Assembly: GCA_011947345.1 (NCBI GenBank)
Contig: JAAVTG010000022.1
Coordinates: 1-34,052 of the forward strand
Length of the DNA: 34,052 nucleotides
Source of the DNA: Phytophthora quininea
Taxonomy: Eukaryota > Oomycota > Peronosporomycetes > Peronosporales > Peronosporaceae
Direction of reading: 5' to 3'
In this document: positions 20,012 to 29,470 of the stretch, one piece after another
Layout: every line of letters begins with the position of its first letter
How positions within the stretch are numbered: the stretch's first letter is position 1
Translations under genes and position numbers: made by a program
Notes under the pieces: model-generated
What the model was told of the DNA's origin: nothing
What the model saw: the letters and a program-made list of their open reading frames with translations, nothing else
Databases searched by the model: none

Positions 20012-21276
20012 ATGAGCTCCTTCTGCGGAGACGAACACGCGCTGGACGAGCTCATTGCGGGGATCAACAGTGACTTCTTGTGCCCCTCCATGGACTCCAT
20101 CAAAGCAGGCGTGAAGACTGAGCCGCAGCAGCCAATGCCGCCGCCAGCGAAGCCCAAGAAGAAGCGCGTTCGACGTCAGAAGTTGGAGCTGGACTACCTG
20201 CGGGACCTCGTGGGGAAACTGGAGACGCAGATGACCCAGCTCAAGACCAAGCAACAGGACGACCCGCTCACGGTGAAACAGGAACAGATCGAGCCGACGC
20301 AGTCCATTTGGAAACCCATCGCAGAGCGCCAGCAGAAGGAGAGAGCGCGCGCCGAAGAGAAGAACCAGAAGCTGCGGGTGTCGTTGGAAGGGCAATTGAA
20401 ATTGGCCAACAAACTGGAGAAGATACTGCGGAAACGGCCTAGAAACGAGGAGATGGAGGTGTTGGCGGGCATCAAACGGTTCAAACCACTACTCGACACG
20501 ACCGTCGCCCCCACAGACGATGAAATATTTGCAGATCAATATGCGCACGTCATGCGTGCTCACCTCGACGTGGACGAATTGTTTGGCGGGCTCGAGTTTT
20601 CGAACCGAGGCAACACCTTTGTGATATCCACGTCATGAACGACGCGACGTCAGACTCTGGCGTCGCGTTCGTGACCAAAGCCAACGCAATGCTGCCGTTC
20701 GACGTGCATGTGACGAAAAAGGCCTTTTGGCGAGCATTGGCGGAGGAAGGCGCCACGACGATGAGCTACTTTTGCGAGCCTAGGGTGTCCACGGAGGACC
20801 TGTTGTCGCGATCGTGTGGCCTTCGCTTTGACGCTGGGTGTTTTCATACCAACGTGCGGGGAAAGCAAACGTATCGTAAATACGTGGATAACAACCGAGC
20901 TGTGATCATGTGGAAGTCGCTATGGGAGCCTTCCGAGATCAATGACACCAAATTCAATGGGCTCAAGTGTATCCAAACAGGGTGGATTGTCCTTCGTGGC
21001 GTGGACTTGTCGGACTCGAGCGAACTGGTGCGATCCGATCATAATCGTTGCAATAGCTCTATGCCCATGATGTCCACGTCACTGCAGTCGTATTCGAAGA
21101 TGACACTGGAACTTCAGGATGACATTGCCGATCAAGAGTTTCAGGTGGGAGCGCTTACGAATTTCGTGGTTAACTCACACGACACAATCACGGAAGTGTG
21201 TGGGAAGACGATCAATAAAGTGCTCGTCGAGGAAGACTGGAATCTCAACGGTTGGCTAGAAAACATTGCAATTTAG
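20012..21276 (+). CDS. M96-type family protein, intronless, with one frame break mid-gene
   Basis: The ATG at 20012 gives an acidic leader (MSSFCGDEHALDELIAGI), then KPKKKRVRRQ (about residues 48-57), a coiled coil, WKPIAERQQKERARAEEKN and a second coiled coil. It runs straight into DDEIFADQYAHVMRAHLDV with no intron. The frame stops at 20638, but the C-terminal domain continues in the next frame from about 20615: TSDSGVAFVTKANAMLPFDVHVTKKAFWR, GKQTYRKYVDNN, VIMWKSLWEPSEIN, TGWIVLRGVD, LTNFVVNSHD and VLVEEDWN, with a stop at 21276. The shift equals one missing base between about 20580 and 20634. Both introns found in most other copies are absent, compatible with a retrocopy or intron loss. 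Its 3' end faces the next gene with only 7 bp between the stops. Confidence 0.75.
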
Positions 21277-21283
21277 GTGGTCT

Positions 21284-22523
21284 TTACTTTTGGATGCCAT
21301 TACGTACGAGTATATCTTCAACTGTCCGGTTAAAGCGCGTTAGAGATTTTCTCCACTGAGTGAGACTTTCTTGAGGAAGGCAATCGACCGTCTCGAAAGA
21401 TGGGAATGTGGACTGGATGTGAGTCTCGATGATCGATGCCGATCCACAGCTTCTTTCCACTGGTCGAACCACGCGCCAGATAGTTTCATCGTATGCCACA
21501 GTGGTGGAGGGAATGCTGGCCGTGCAAGTTTCCTGAATCACGAAGTAAGTGCGTCCCGACTCGATATACTTGCGGCCAGCCTTGCGGATGAGAAGATTAA
21601 CTTGAAAGTCCCCGCATGTAACAGTACGCAGGCTTTGCAGGCTTGTGCGGTTATCAGTCGCAAACAACTGCAACACGTTCCCGTTAGAATGACATTCCTG
21701 AACAATACCTTCTGTCGTACCTCGTCGTAGATCACATTGTTTCCAGGTGTGCGCGGCTCTCGCTGTATCAGTCGGGCCCAGAGAGCTTGCTCTGTTGCCT
21801 CGACGGTAAATGGCACTTCGTAGCGATCCATAAACTCCACTTGCAAGCCGCACGAACTGTTCACCCACACGCGCGTTGCTTTCTCTGAGCAAGAAGACAC
21901 GATGGATGTCTGCTGGTCGTTCAAAGCTGCAATCAGTCGCTGGAATACAACCGCATTGTCTCTAGGTGGCCCAAAGCTGCTCTCAAATGCCATGAATTCG
22001 TAGAACTCAAGCGCGTTCTTGACTGCCAAAGCATTCAAGCGCTGTTTCAGCATCGACTGCAGCCTCCGTGCTTGCTGGACTTGTGTACGCATCACCTTGC
22101 GCAGTCGTTTATTCTCCACGTCCGATATTTGGCGAGCAATGGACTCTCGCGTTGCAGCATCTTCCCACGACTCATTGAGCAACTTGTTCACAGCCAATGT
22201 CGCTCTGTGCCCAGCACCTGTGGCGTCAACCAGAACCAATGGCAGCGTGGAGCGCACTCCAGCAGCCAATTTCAGTTCCTTTAACTCCACGTCAAGCTGC
22301 TTTACTTCTTCACGAAGTCGCAGCAGCTCCAGTCGCTGTCGTTGTCGCCATGTGTTGGGCTTGGTCTTAAGCCTGGCTGGCGTCTTCCCTTCATTCGACT
22401 CCAGCCGACAATCCCATGCGTCTGACGCGACCTCCAAGCCATCGAGATCGATAGTCTCGTCGGGGAGCGGTAGCAGCTCCAGATCCGCCTCCCCAGCACG
22501 AAATCGCTGTCGAAGGCCTCCAT
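21284..22523 (-). CDS. M96-type family protein, divergent member, one intron, frame break near the N-terminus
   Basis: The ATG at 22523 opens MEAFDSDFVLG. A G-run (C-run 22491-22494 on the plus strand) appears one base short, after which the main frame reads EADLELLPLPDETIDLDG and stays open. The basic region is atypical (KTKPNTWRQRQRLELLRLRE) and is followed by a coiled coil, the variant helix WEDAATRESIARQISD and a second helix rich in Arg/Gln. Exon 1 ends at 21721, the intron is 21720-21668 (53 nt, phase 0), and exon 2 runs 21667-21284. The C-terminal domain has YEVPFTVEATEQALWARL, RKAGRKYIESGRTYFVIQE and SASIIETHIQSTFPSF, but ends in VEDILVRNG rather than E-E-D-W-K. It is one of the most diverged members. 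No second intron is seen. Confidence 0.72.
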
Positions 22524-22592
22524 GAGCTCCACGAGCTCCTCTTGTCTCCTGGTTGTGCGACTTGATTTTGCGACTGCGATAAGCTGTCGTGA

Positions 22593-23781
22593 CTAACAGT
22601 TGTTGTCGCTGAACATCTTCCAGTCCTCCTCCACGAGCGTTTCGCCCAGTGTGCGGCTGTACCAGTGGTACATCGTTTGACGTGACTGCGAGATGAACGC
22701 GACGAGTTCTCGAGCGTTGTGCTCCTGGTCCACGTCTCCCTTCCGGAACCGAGGCAGCACCTCTGAGTGGATTTCAACCACCGACGGCGAGAGCTGCTCG
22801 GCGCTTGCTCGCCGCACTGTGATCCAGCCCGACTTCTGGAGCTGCACTTCTCGACAGCCTTCAACATTCAGCGGGGTGGACCGCCCAGCGAACACGATGA
22901 CGACGGAACCGTCCGCTTCTGTGTACTTCCGAGCTACGTGTTTGCCACGCACGGGCACAGATCGCCCGTAGCGAGTCGAAGTACACGTGAACGACCGTGC
23001 TATCGTGTCGTCCTGCAATCGTTCGCTCTGTGGCGGAATGTTATCACCTAGCGGAGATAGCGCACAAACACGCCAGCACGCCGTCGCTGTGGTGTCGATA
23101 TTGAACGGAAACAGCGAACTATTGTGCGACTCCATCGCCAAACCGGCAGTGGAGTCTGATCGAAGATGTGGCTCGCTTGGAGTGATACCGGTGCCCCACG
23201 TGGTCGACGTTAGCAGATTCCGAGGGCGGTCGTGTTGAAGCTCCAACCGAGTCCTTGACACCAATGCGAGCAAGTCAGCGAAGATGCCTTCGTCGTCTTG
23301 CGACGAGATATCCCAACAAAAGTTCTTGTCTTGCTGCAACTCGAACGCCATCAAAACAATGTGTTTGCGCTGGAGGCGACAGAGTATCTCTGTCAGTTCC
23401 TACGAATTCAGTCATCGTGCGTGCATACTAACCTCGTCGTCGAGTTCCCTTTTCATTTTGCCTGGAGCGTCGAAGTGATGCTGCCTTGTGACCGCAGCGC
23501 GAGTTTGAGCTTCTTGTTTAATTCCTCAGCATATACTCGTTCCTGGAACTTGCTATCGGCAATAGCTTCCCATGCGGATGCGCTACTAAGACTCGTCGTA
23601 GTAATTGTTGATCGGGAGAGAACTTTACCGGTGTGCCTCTTCTTGAGCTGACGCACTCTTAAGTCCAGCTTTTCGTTAATTCACGTAGCTCATGGAGTTC
23701 CTCTTGCTGTCGTCGCGCTCGCTTCTTCTTCGGGGTGGGAACAATGCAGACATCGCTTTCAGACGACCAAGTCCTTGTCAT
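22593..23781 (-). CDS. M96-type family protein with one or two frame breaks in the 5' half
   Basis: The ATG at 23781 opens MTRTWSSESDVCIVPTPKKKRARRQQEEL, here given by its key block PKKKRARRQ. The frame then stops. One base earlier in frame (near 23678) it continues with LDLRVRQLKKRHTG, WEAIADSKFQERVYAEELNKKLKL and a stop at 23453, after which a short intron or another indel must occur. The 3' part from about 23425 is fully open to 22593: EGIFADLLALVSRTRLELQ, LFPFNIDTTATACWRVC, DDTIARSFTC, GKHVARKYTEADGSVVIVFAGRS, SGWITVRRA, SVVEIHSEVLPRF and TLVEEDWKMF. The C-terminal domain is closest to the gene at 23928-25248 (shared VIVFAGRS versus TIVFAGRS). The exact splice sites near 23425-23460 could not be settled; the best GT-AG pair would be only 33 nt. 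Confidence 0.65.
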
Positions 23782-23927
23782 TTTACTGTCTCCTGCGCAA
23801 ATTCTTAAATGCCTGGCCTCCAAGTCTCAACTAGCTGCCCCGTAATCACATGAACCGCATCAACGCGTTGAAGTACAAGCTTGGTCGATGGCAAAATTCC
23901 CAAGTGTATTAACGTAAAATAAGCCAG

Positions 23928-25248
23928 CTACACGCATTTGATCACCAACTCTGTTTCTCTGGCAGCGTGGAATGCTTTCCAGTCCTCTTCCAGCAGCATG
24001 TCGTTCAACGTTTGCGTGCACGACGCGCTCATCGAGTCGTGGGTTTTGATCGCCCAGTCGATGAGTCCTCGCGCACGGAGCTCATTATAAGCGCTTCGAA
24101 ATTGTGGCAGCATCTCTGCATGGATTTCGAGAATAGCGGATGACGGGCTGCTCGAGTCTGTTGAGGCAGCTTGGCGCACCTTGATCCACCCTGAGTTTTG
24201 CAATTGAACATCTTTGAATACGCTGTTGGAGACGTTTGTGGAGGTCGAGCGTCCTGCGAACACGATGGTGACGGAGCCATCGCGATCAACGAACTTTTGG
24301 CACGTGTTGTTTCCTAGCATTTCCTGGAAGTGCGGCGAATAGCACTTGAATGACCGCGCCACAGTATCGTCTTCTAGTTTGCGTACTTCCTGGTCCACTC
24401 TCGCATGTTTGGAGAAGGGGTTTTGACTGAACATTCGCCAACAAGCAGCAGCCGCAATTTTGGCACTAAAAGGCAGTAGCGAGCATCCGTGACACTCTAG
24501 CAAAAGGCCTTGCTTGGTGTCCGTCTTCACATTTGGCACTCCCGTGCACAAACCCCAGGAAGCGTTGACCATCAGACTTCTGGGGTCTTCAAACTGGCGT
24601 CGTTGTAGCTCCAGTCGAATCTTCGCCAGCAAGGTAAGTAAGTCCGCAACTATGGCATCGTCATCTTCGTACGTCGGAGCTGGAGGTGGGGCGGTCGAAA
24701 CCTCCAGCTGGAGCACCGCCAAGAGAATGTCCTGCAAGGAAAGAGCCTTGTCAGTTCAGCTTCCTTTCGTATCAGCCTCTTATTTCCAACCTTATCTGTC
24801 AGGGTTCGCTGCATCCTCTCTTCCAGAGCGACACCGCGCTTGGCCTGCGTGCGCAGCAGCGTCTTGAGCTCCTGGTTCTGCTTCTCGACACGCTGGCGTT
24901 CTTTGAACTGGCGATCGGCGATGCCTTCCCATATTGACGCTACAGTGGCAGCTCCTGTGGGTTGGGACTGCTGCTGGATTGGCAGTTGGTCACTGCTGGC
25001 ACAGGTCGCTGCGGACCGAACGCGCGGCGCTTCTTGAGCTGCTCCAGGCGACGCTCCAGCTTCCCGCTGAGCTCGCGCAGGTGCTTGAGCTCCACCTGCT
25101 GGCGACGCACGCGCTTCTTCTTGGGCTGCACCAGCGGGACTACGGACGCCGACGGCGAGCTGCCGGCGCTGTCCGAGCTGATCGGGGACATCGCCATCGT
25201 TGTCGGAATGGAATGGCCGTGCTCTTGCCGTGGCGCTGGGACCATCAT
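23928..25248 (-). CDS. M96-type family protein, one intron, frame break in the linker
   Basis: Start candidates are the ATGs at 25248/25245, with 25197 (MAMSPISSDS) as an alternative. The basic block QPKKKRVRRQ and the coiled coil LKHLRELSGKLERRLEQLKKR are in the first frame. WEGIADRQFKERQRVEKQN and the second helix are in the next, so one base is missing somewhere in the poorly conserved linker (about 24960-25045). Exon 1 ends at 24791, the intron is 24790-24732 (59 nt, phase 0), and exon 2 24731-23928 carries the whole C-terminal domain: AIVADLLTLLAKIRLELQ, LLPFSAKIAAAACWRMF, DDTVARSFKCYS, TIVFAGRSTSTN, SGWIKVRQA, ILEIHAEMLPQF and MLLEEDWKAF. The second intron seen in other copies is absent. 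The gene is divergent from the bZIP gene at 25360, 111 bp away. Confidence 0.75.
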
Positions 25249-25333
25249 TCTGTGGACAGTGAGAGTAATCACTTGTTGACGCCATTAGCAATTTCTACCA
25301 ATCACAGAGGTGAAGAGGCTCTATTGGCCAAAA

Positions 25334-25349
25334 TCGCATTTTCGATTTC
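25334..25349 (+). promoter_or_regulatory. Oomycete Inr/FPR-like core promoter
   Basis: CATTTTCGATTTC agrees at about 12 of 16 positions with GCTCATTYYNCAWTTT and ends 11 bp before the ATG at 25360. A GGCCAA element and an ATTGG (inverted CCAAT) lie a few bases upstream, between the two divergent genes. Confidence 0.4.
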
Positions 25350-25359
25350 GATAATTGAA

Positions 25360-26646
25360 ATGAGCTTCTTGGAGCGCTTGGCAGACCCGGCCGTGCTGGC
25401 GGAGGCACTGGCCTTCATCGACGCCTTCGATCTGACGGCCAGTGGAGGGAGCGAGGCGGAAGCTACGTCGGGAAGCAGCGATGGTGCTGCCGAAGAGCTG
25501 AGCAAGCGCCGTCGAAGGCCGGACAAGTTTGAACAGTCGAAGACCAAGCGCAAGAACGCTCTATACAGTGCGAGGCTGCGCGCCAAGAAGAAAAGCGAGC
25601 GGGAGCAGCTGAAAGAGCAGATAGCGCGGCTGGAGCTGCAGCTGCAGAGATTACAACAAGGTGGAAGGCTGTCCGCAAGCTCGTCGCCGTTATCGACTGG
25701 ACTACTTCCAGCAACGTCGACGCGGTGGCTGGAAGAGGCAGCAGAGCAGGCGCTAAAGAGGCAAAAAGCGGAACTGCTGAATGTGCAGCTTAAGATGTAC
25801 CTGGCCAAGGTGATGACCACGTCGTCTACTCTACAAACCACTTTTCAGAACTTCCATGCACTGAAGAACGAGATCGGAGCTGCAGTTGGTCCACCGTCTA
25901 CCATCCTGGCCGAGCCATCGCTGCGCAGCAACGACGCCACTCCGCAGCTTGGCGACCTTCGCGCGTACTTGGACCAAATGTACACGGAAGCACAGTCTGT
26001 GTTTGCACTTGATGAAGTAACCGGCGCTTCTTCCTTCCAGCTGCAGACCACACACGATCCAAAGTCTGGGGGCGTGCTTGGGCAAATTATGTCTGCGACT
26101 CCTGTGGGATGCGGCCTAGACACTGCCAGCCGAATGGTCTGGAATGGAATGCAGCTCAAGGGCGGCTTGTGCTGCAAAGAATTCGTTCACCGCTTCCATC
26201 TGAACGCAAATGTGGTCGCTAAAAGCTATTACTTGAACGTCAAGGATCGACAAGACACGTGCATGCTTCACGGGGTGTCCATGGTGCGCAAGTTTGAGGA
26301 GCGGGATCGTATACTGTACATGTGGACATCAGCGATTATTCCACCGCAGCACGACCAGAACGCTGACCCGATTGGCATTAAACGTCGGTCGCTTTGCTTC
26401 CGCGAAAAAGGTTGGGCAATGCTTTCACGCGTACCCGATAACCCAGATCACGCAGCAGTGTTCCATACGAAATATGAAGTATTTAACGACCTTCAATATG
26501 GAGCTGGAGGATACGAATCAGCAATGCGCGACTTCGAGCAACTCTGCTATGGGGTCGTGGAAACGCTCAGCGCCAGTATGCGCTTGTTTCATGAAGGCGT
26601 CCAAAACACGCTGCTGGAGGAGGCACCTCCGCAGCAAGTTGCATGA
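25360..26646 (+). CDS. bZIP transcription factor-like protein with M96-type C-terminal domain, intronless
   Basis: An intact 428-residue frame starts at the ATG at 25360, though the frame is open further upstream where it is only antisense to the neighbour. The basic region has the bZIP signature N66-x7-R74 (NALYSARLR) and is followed by a leucine zipper with L84, L91 and L98. A helix (WLEEAAEQALKRQKAE) sits where other members have W-x-x-I-A-E-R-Q, so the architecture is shared although the basic region differs. The C-terminal domain is longer and has TPVGCGLDTASRMVW, MVRKFEERDRILYMWTS, LCFREKGWAMLSRV, AVFHTKYEVFND and NTLLEEAP. DNA binding as a dimer in the nucleus is a reasonable prediction from the signature. 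It forms a subfamily with the genes at 29471 and 32947 and probably 28799. Its last 129 bases are overlapped by an antisense gene. Confidence 0.88.
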   Translation: MSFLERLADPAVLAEALAFIDAFDLTASGGSEAEATSGSSDGAAEELSKRRRRPDKFEQSKTKRKNALYSARLRAKKKSEREQLKEQIARLELQLQRLQQGGRLSASSSPLSTGLLPATSTRWLEEAAEQALKRQKAELLNVQLKMYLAKVMTTSSTLQTTFQNFHALKNEIGAAVGPPSTILAEPSLRSNDATPQLGDLRAYLDQMYTEAQSVFALDEVTGASSFQLQTTHDPKSGGVLGQIMSATPVGCGLDTASRMVWNGMQLKGGLCCKEFVHRFHLNANVVAKSYYLNVKDRQDTCMLHGVSMVRKFEERDRILYMWTSAIIPPQHDQNADPIGIKRRSLCFREKGWAMLSRVPDNPDHAAVFHTKYEVFNDLQYGAGGYESAMRDFEQLCYGVVETLSASMRLFHEGVQNTLLEEAPPQQVA

Positions 26647-27978
26647 AACGTGTTTGAAATTCGGGTTTCCGTGACAGATACCGCAAAATACAAGCAACAC
26701 GCAGCCAGCCTTCATATTTAAGTTAAATTGCTTCCAAGCCTCCTCCACGACGAATGCGCTCAACCTTTGCGAATACCATGCTTTCGCCTTTTGATGCGAC
26801 TTGGACAACCAAATTATGAGCTCTTGGGTGTTTCTCTCTTGATTCACACTGCATGGCTGAAAATGAGGAACCAATTCCGTGTGCATCTCGATCAATGATG
26901 TGGAATCGCTGTTTTCAACCTCTTGCACTTGAATCCAACCAGTCTTTTGCACCTGCGTGCCTCGTCGAAGCATTCCATTTGACTGCACAGCAAAAACGAT
27001 GGTAGCGCAGCCACACTTACTATTGAATGTGCGGCACGTGTGATGGCCACACAGAGTAACCTTCCGTCCGAAATGTGTCGAAGCGACCTCGAACGACCGC
27101 GCTACCAAATTGTCTTCGGCCGTAGTTTCCTAAACACGAGAAAACGTCAACTAGCGATAGCATACCGGAAAACACGAGCATCTCTACCTGGCTCGAAGTC
27201 AAACCCTCGCCAACAGGAGATGAAGCGAACAAGCGCCAGCACGCGGCCATGGTGGCCATCACATTAAATGGCACACAGAAACGTCCGTGGGTTTCCATGA
27301 CTGGGCCACCTCCGTTCTCGATCTTCACGCGCGGCTCTCCTGTAAAGATGCCGCAGGAAACGAATGCCAGAGGTCTTCTAGGGTCCTCGATTTGTTGTTT
27401 CTGCAACTCCAAGTACATCCGCATCACCAAGACGAGCAGATCTGCAAACACTCCTTCCTCGTCTGTAGCCGCTTTGCACGACTGTGCGCTATCACTGCTC
27501 TCCTCGAGCAGCTCTAGCTGACTGTGGTTCTGCCCTCAAAGCGCAACAACAACAATCGTCAAGTCATGCAGTACTGCCGGCACAAATAATTCCGAGTCCG
27601 CACCTGTGTTCTCCACGCCTTGCACAACAATTTCTCTTGCATGGAAAGCGAGAGTTCGTGGCGCGAGCGAAGAACCGCCGTGAGCCCCTCGTTTTCCTTC
27701 TCAGCTTGTACACGCGCTGCCAATTGGCGAGTAGCGATTCCTTCCCATACGAAAGAAAACTCTCTGGCCAGTGAGGATTGATTCGAGACGCGTTGCTTCT
27801 TGAGGCGCTCCACGTGATGCTGCAGCTCGCCCGCCAGTTGGCGGAGATGCAAAAGCTCCACCTTCCGGCGGCGCACACGCTTCTTCTTGGGGGTATGGAT
27901 CCCAGTGGCGCCTAGCCTGAGCGGTTGGACGTCATGACCAGCTCTACAGCGCACTGCTTCGTCGGGGAGCGGCGCCAT
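26518..27978 (-). CDS. M96-type family protein, three exons, 3' end antisense to the 25360 gene
   Basis: Exons are 27978-27604, 27529-27188 and 27129-26518, with introns of 74 and 58 nt, phase 0, giving about 442 residues. The ATG at 27978 gives MAPLPDEAVRCRAG; the basic block TPKKKRVRRRK is near residue 34. It is followed by a coiled coil, WEGIATRQLAARVQAEKEN, GVFADLLVLVMRMYLELQKQQ, FCVPFNVMATMAACWRLF, DNLVARSFEV, HHTCRTF, TIVFAVQSNG, TGWIQVQEV, SLIEMHTELVPHF and FVVEEAWKQF. After that point, where relatives stop, the frame continues about 70 residues across the end of the convergent gene. That tail (FCGICHGNPNFK and beyond) has no family counterpart. A shift near 26733 would give a prompt stop, so the tail may be an artefact or a recent extension. 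Confidence 0.78.
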
Positions 27979-28798
27979 CGTTCTGGGACAAAGGCGAAGT
28001 TGTGCAGGTCCAGCTTGGTGTCGCGCGCCGAGGCCCTCTCGCTCAGCAAGACACTGGATAGTCTCATTGTGGTTGGCACGGGATATCCCTCGTAGCAGCC
28101 CCACATTTCACAACGTGATAACGTTGCGTCTAGGTGTAGACGAAGTAGCTACCGATCAGGAACAAGATATCAAGCGCGGAGGGCAGGTTGCTTTGCAGTG
28201 GAATTACCCGGCGAGTCCATGCGGAGTTGGCAGGGTTGTCCTTGCAGGGCAAGGTAGAACAAGGAGCGCGTCGACACCTAGCACTGCCTGTCGGTCGAGG
28301 ATTGGAATCGCATCCTGCGCGTCAATCGCTCTGCTAAAAGGCGGCAGGTAGGACAAGTGATGCAGAAAACACTAGCGCCATGCCAGCCACGGCCTCTGGG
28401 TTGCACCTTTCGATTGAGCTCCGCCGCGATTTTTAAGAACAACTTCCGATAGCATTACCACGCAGCCACGAACGGATCGGTCTCTGCTGGGCATTACTCG
28501 CTGAAAAAGCCCGGCTTCCGATGCAGTACAGCCGACAGCCGAAGCAAGGCAAGCGTTTCTGACGCGGTGCCTGCCGCAAAATCTAATGCGGTGCCAGCAC
28601 ACATATCGGGCGGTTAGCACACATTCTTTCGACGGTGGTGAAGTCATCGTTCGCGTGCTGAGCAACAATTGCGTAATCGGCCGAAGATCGCTTCGCTGTT
28701 GACTCACTCCTCACTTCGCCATGGCAGTGGCAAGGTGCCACCTCAGTTGCAAATTTCCCTGAGCGACACACACCTCAAGACACAGACACTGAACTGCC
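27979..28798. other. Intergenic region; one short open frame of unknown meaning
   Basis: About 820 bp. On the minus strand around 28330-28135 a frame reads through QSNLPSALDILFLIGSYFV to a stop. It has a hydrophobic end and is more protein-like than the surroundings, but has no ATG and no recognised similarity. Nothing else stands out except the promoter-like element at 28702-28717. Confidence 0.35.
28702..28717 (+). promoter_or_regulatory. Oomycete Inr/FPR-like core promoter
   Basis: CTCACTCCTCACTTC agrees at about 12 of 16 positions with the GCTCATTYYNCAWTTT consensus and lies about 80 bp before the ATG at 28799. Confidence 0.35.
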
Positions 28799-29317
28799 AT
28801 GAGCTTCCTGCTGGAGGTCGATGCCGCCGACGAGCAGCTCCTCGTCACCGAGATCCTCGCGCTGCTGGACGTGGACGACGACATCTGGAGCGACGTGGCC
28901 GTCGAGAAGCCGCACACCAGGACGACGCTGCCCAGGAAGCAGCTAGTCCACAGCCTCAAAGCAGAGTCGCCTCGAGCGCGACGCGGCAGACGCCCCGCCT
29001 CGCCTCAGCCGCGGCTCCGCAACAAAGGCAAGATCGAACTGCTGCGTCGGGAGATCGTGGGGCTGGAGGAGGAGTTGGCCCAGTTACAGCAACGCCCCGG
29101 AGCCGACCAGAAAGCAAATAGCGAGAAACAACACGCCGAGTCGCTGTGGAAAGTCATCGCCGCCAAACAGAGCCAGGAGAGAGAACAAGCAGAGGAGCGC
29201 AACAAGGCGCTCAAGCGGCTGCTGACGACCCAGTACGCGCTCACGTCGTCGCTCTCAGGCGTGCTCACCGAGTGGACCAGTCTGCCGCCTCCAGAGTCTA
29301 CTAGCGTGTGTATCTAG
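28799..29317 (+). CDS. Short family member: acidic, basic and coiled-coil parts only
   Basis: An intact 172-residue single exon. The leader is acidic (EVDAADEQLLVTEILALLDVD). A basic, proline-containing linker, RNKGKIELLRREIVGLEEEL and the helix WKVIAAKQSQEREQAEERN follow, then a second coiled coil ending VLTEWTS. The stop at 29317 comes where other copies have the first intron (a GTGTGT overlaps the final codons), and the C-terminal domain does not follow before the next gene starts at 29471. It is therefore either a 3'-truncated gene or a small protein able to pair with full-length members without the C-terminal domain. Confidence 0.7.
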   Translation: MSFLLEVDAADEQLLVTEILALLDVDDDIWSDVAVEKPHTRTTLPRKQLVHSLKAESPRARRGRRPASPQPRLRNKGKIELLRREIVGLEEELAQLQQRPGADQKANSEKQHAESLWKVIAAKQSQEREQAEERNKALKRLLTTQYALTSSLSGVLTEWTSLPPPESTSVCI

Positions 29318-29470
29318 TTGGCCAGCAACCAAAACAAAACAAGTCGTATATTCTCACGATCCCTTCCTCTAAAAGACGTCATTACGTGAGACCAGGAAGT
29401 GCACTCGCAATCATCTCCCCGCATAAACAGCGCACGCACTTAGTTCCGATTCGTATCGAGGCACAGCTCG

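Noticed and set aside
24934..25359. In-frame N-terminal extension of the 25360 bZIP gene
   Set aside because: The extension is the antisense of the neighbouring minus-strand gene and lacks family similarity; the ATG at 25360 begins the acidic leader and has a promoter-like element just upstream.
28135..28340. Minus-strand frame ending LPSALDILFLIGSYFV
   Set aside because: It has no start codon or recognised similarity and stops disrupt the upstream part. It may be a relic; not strong enough to call a gene.
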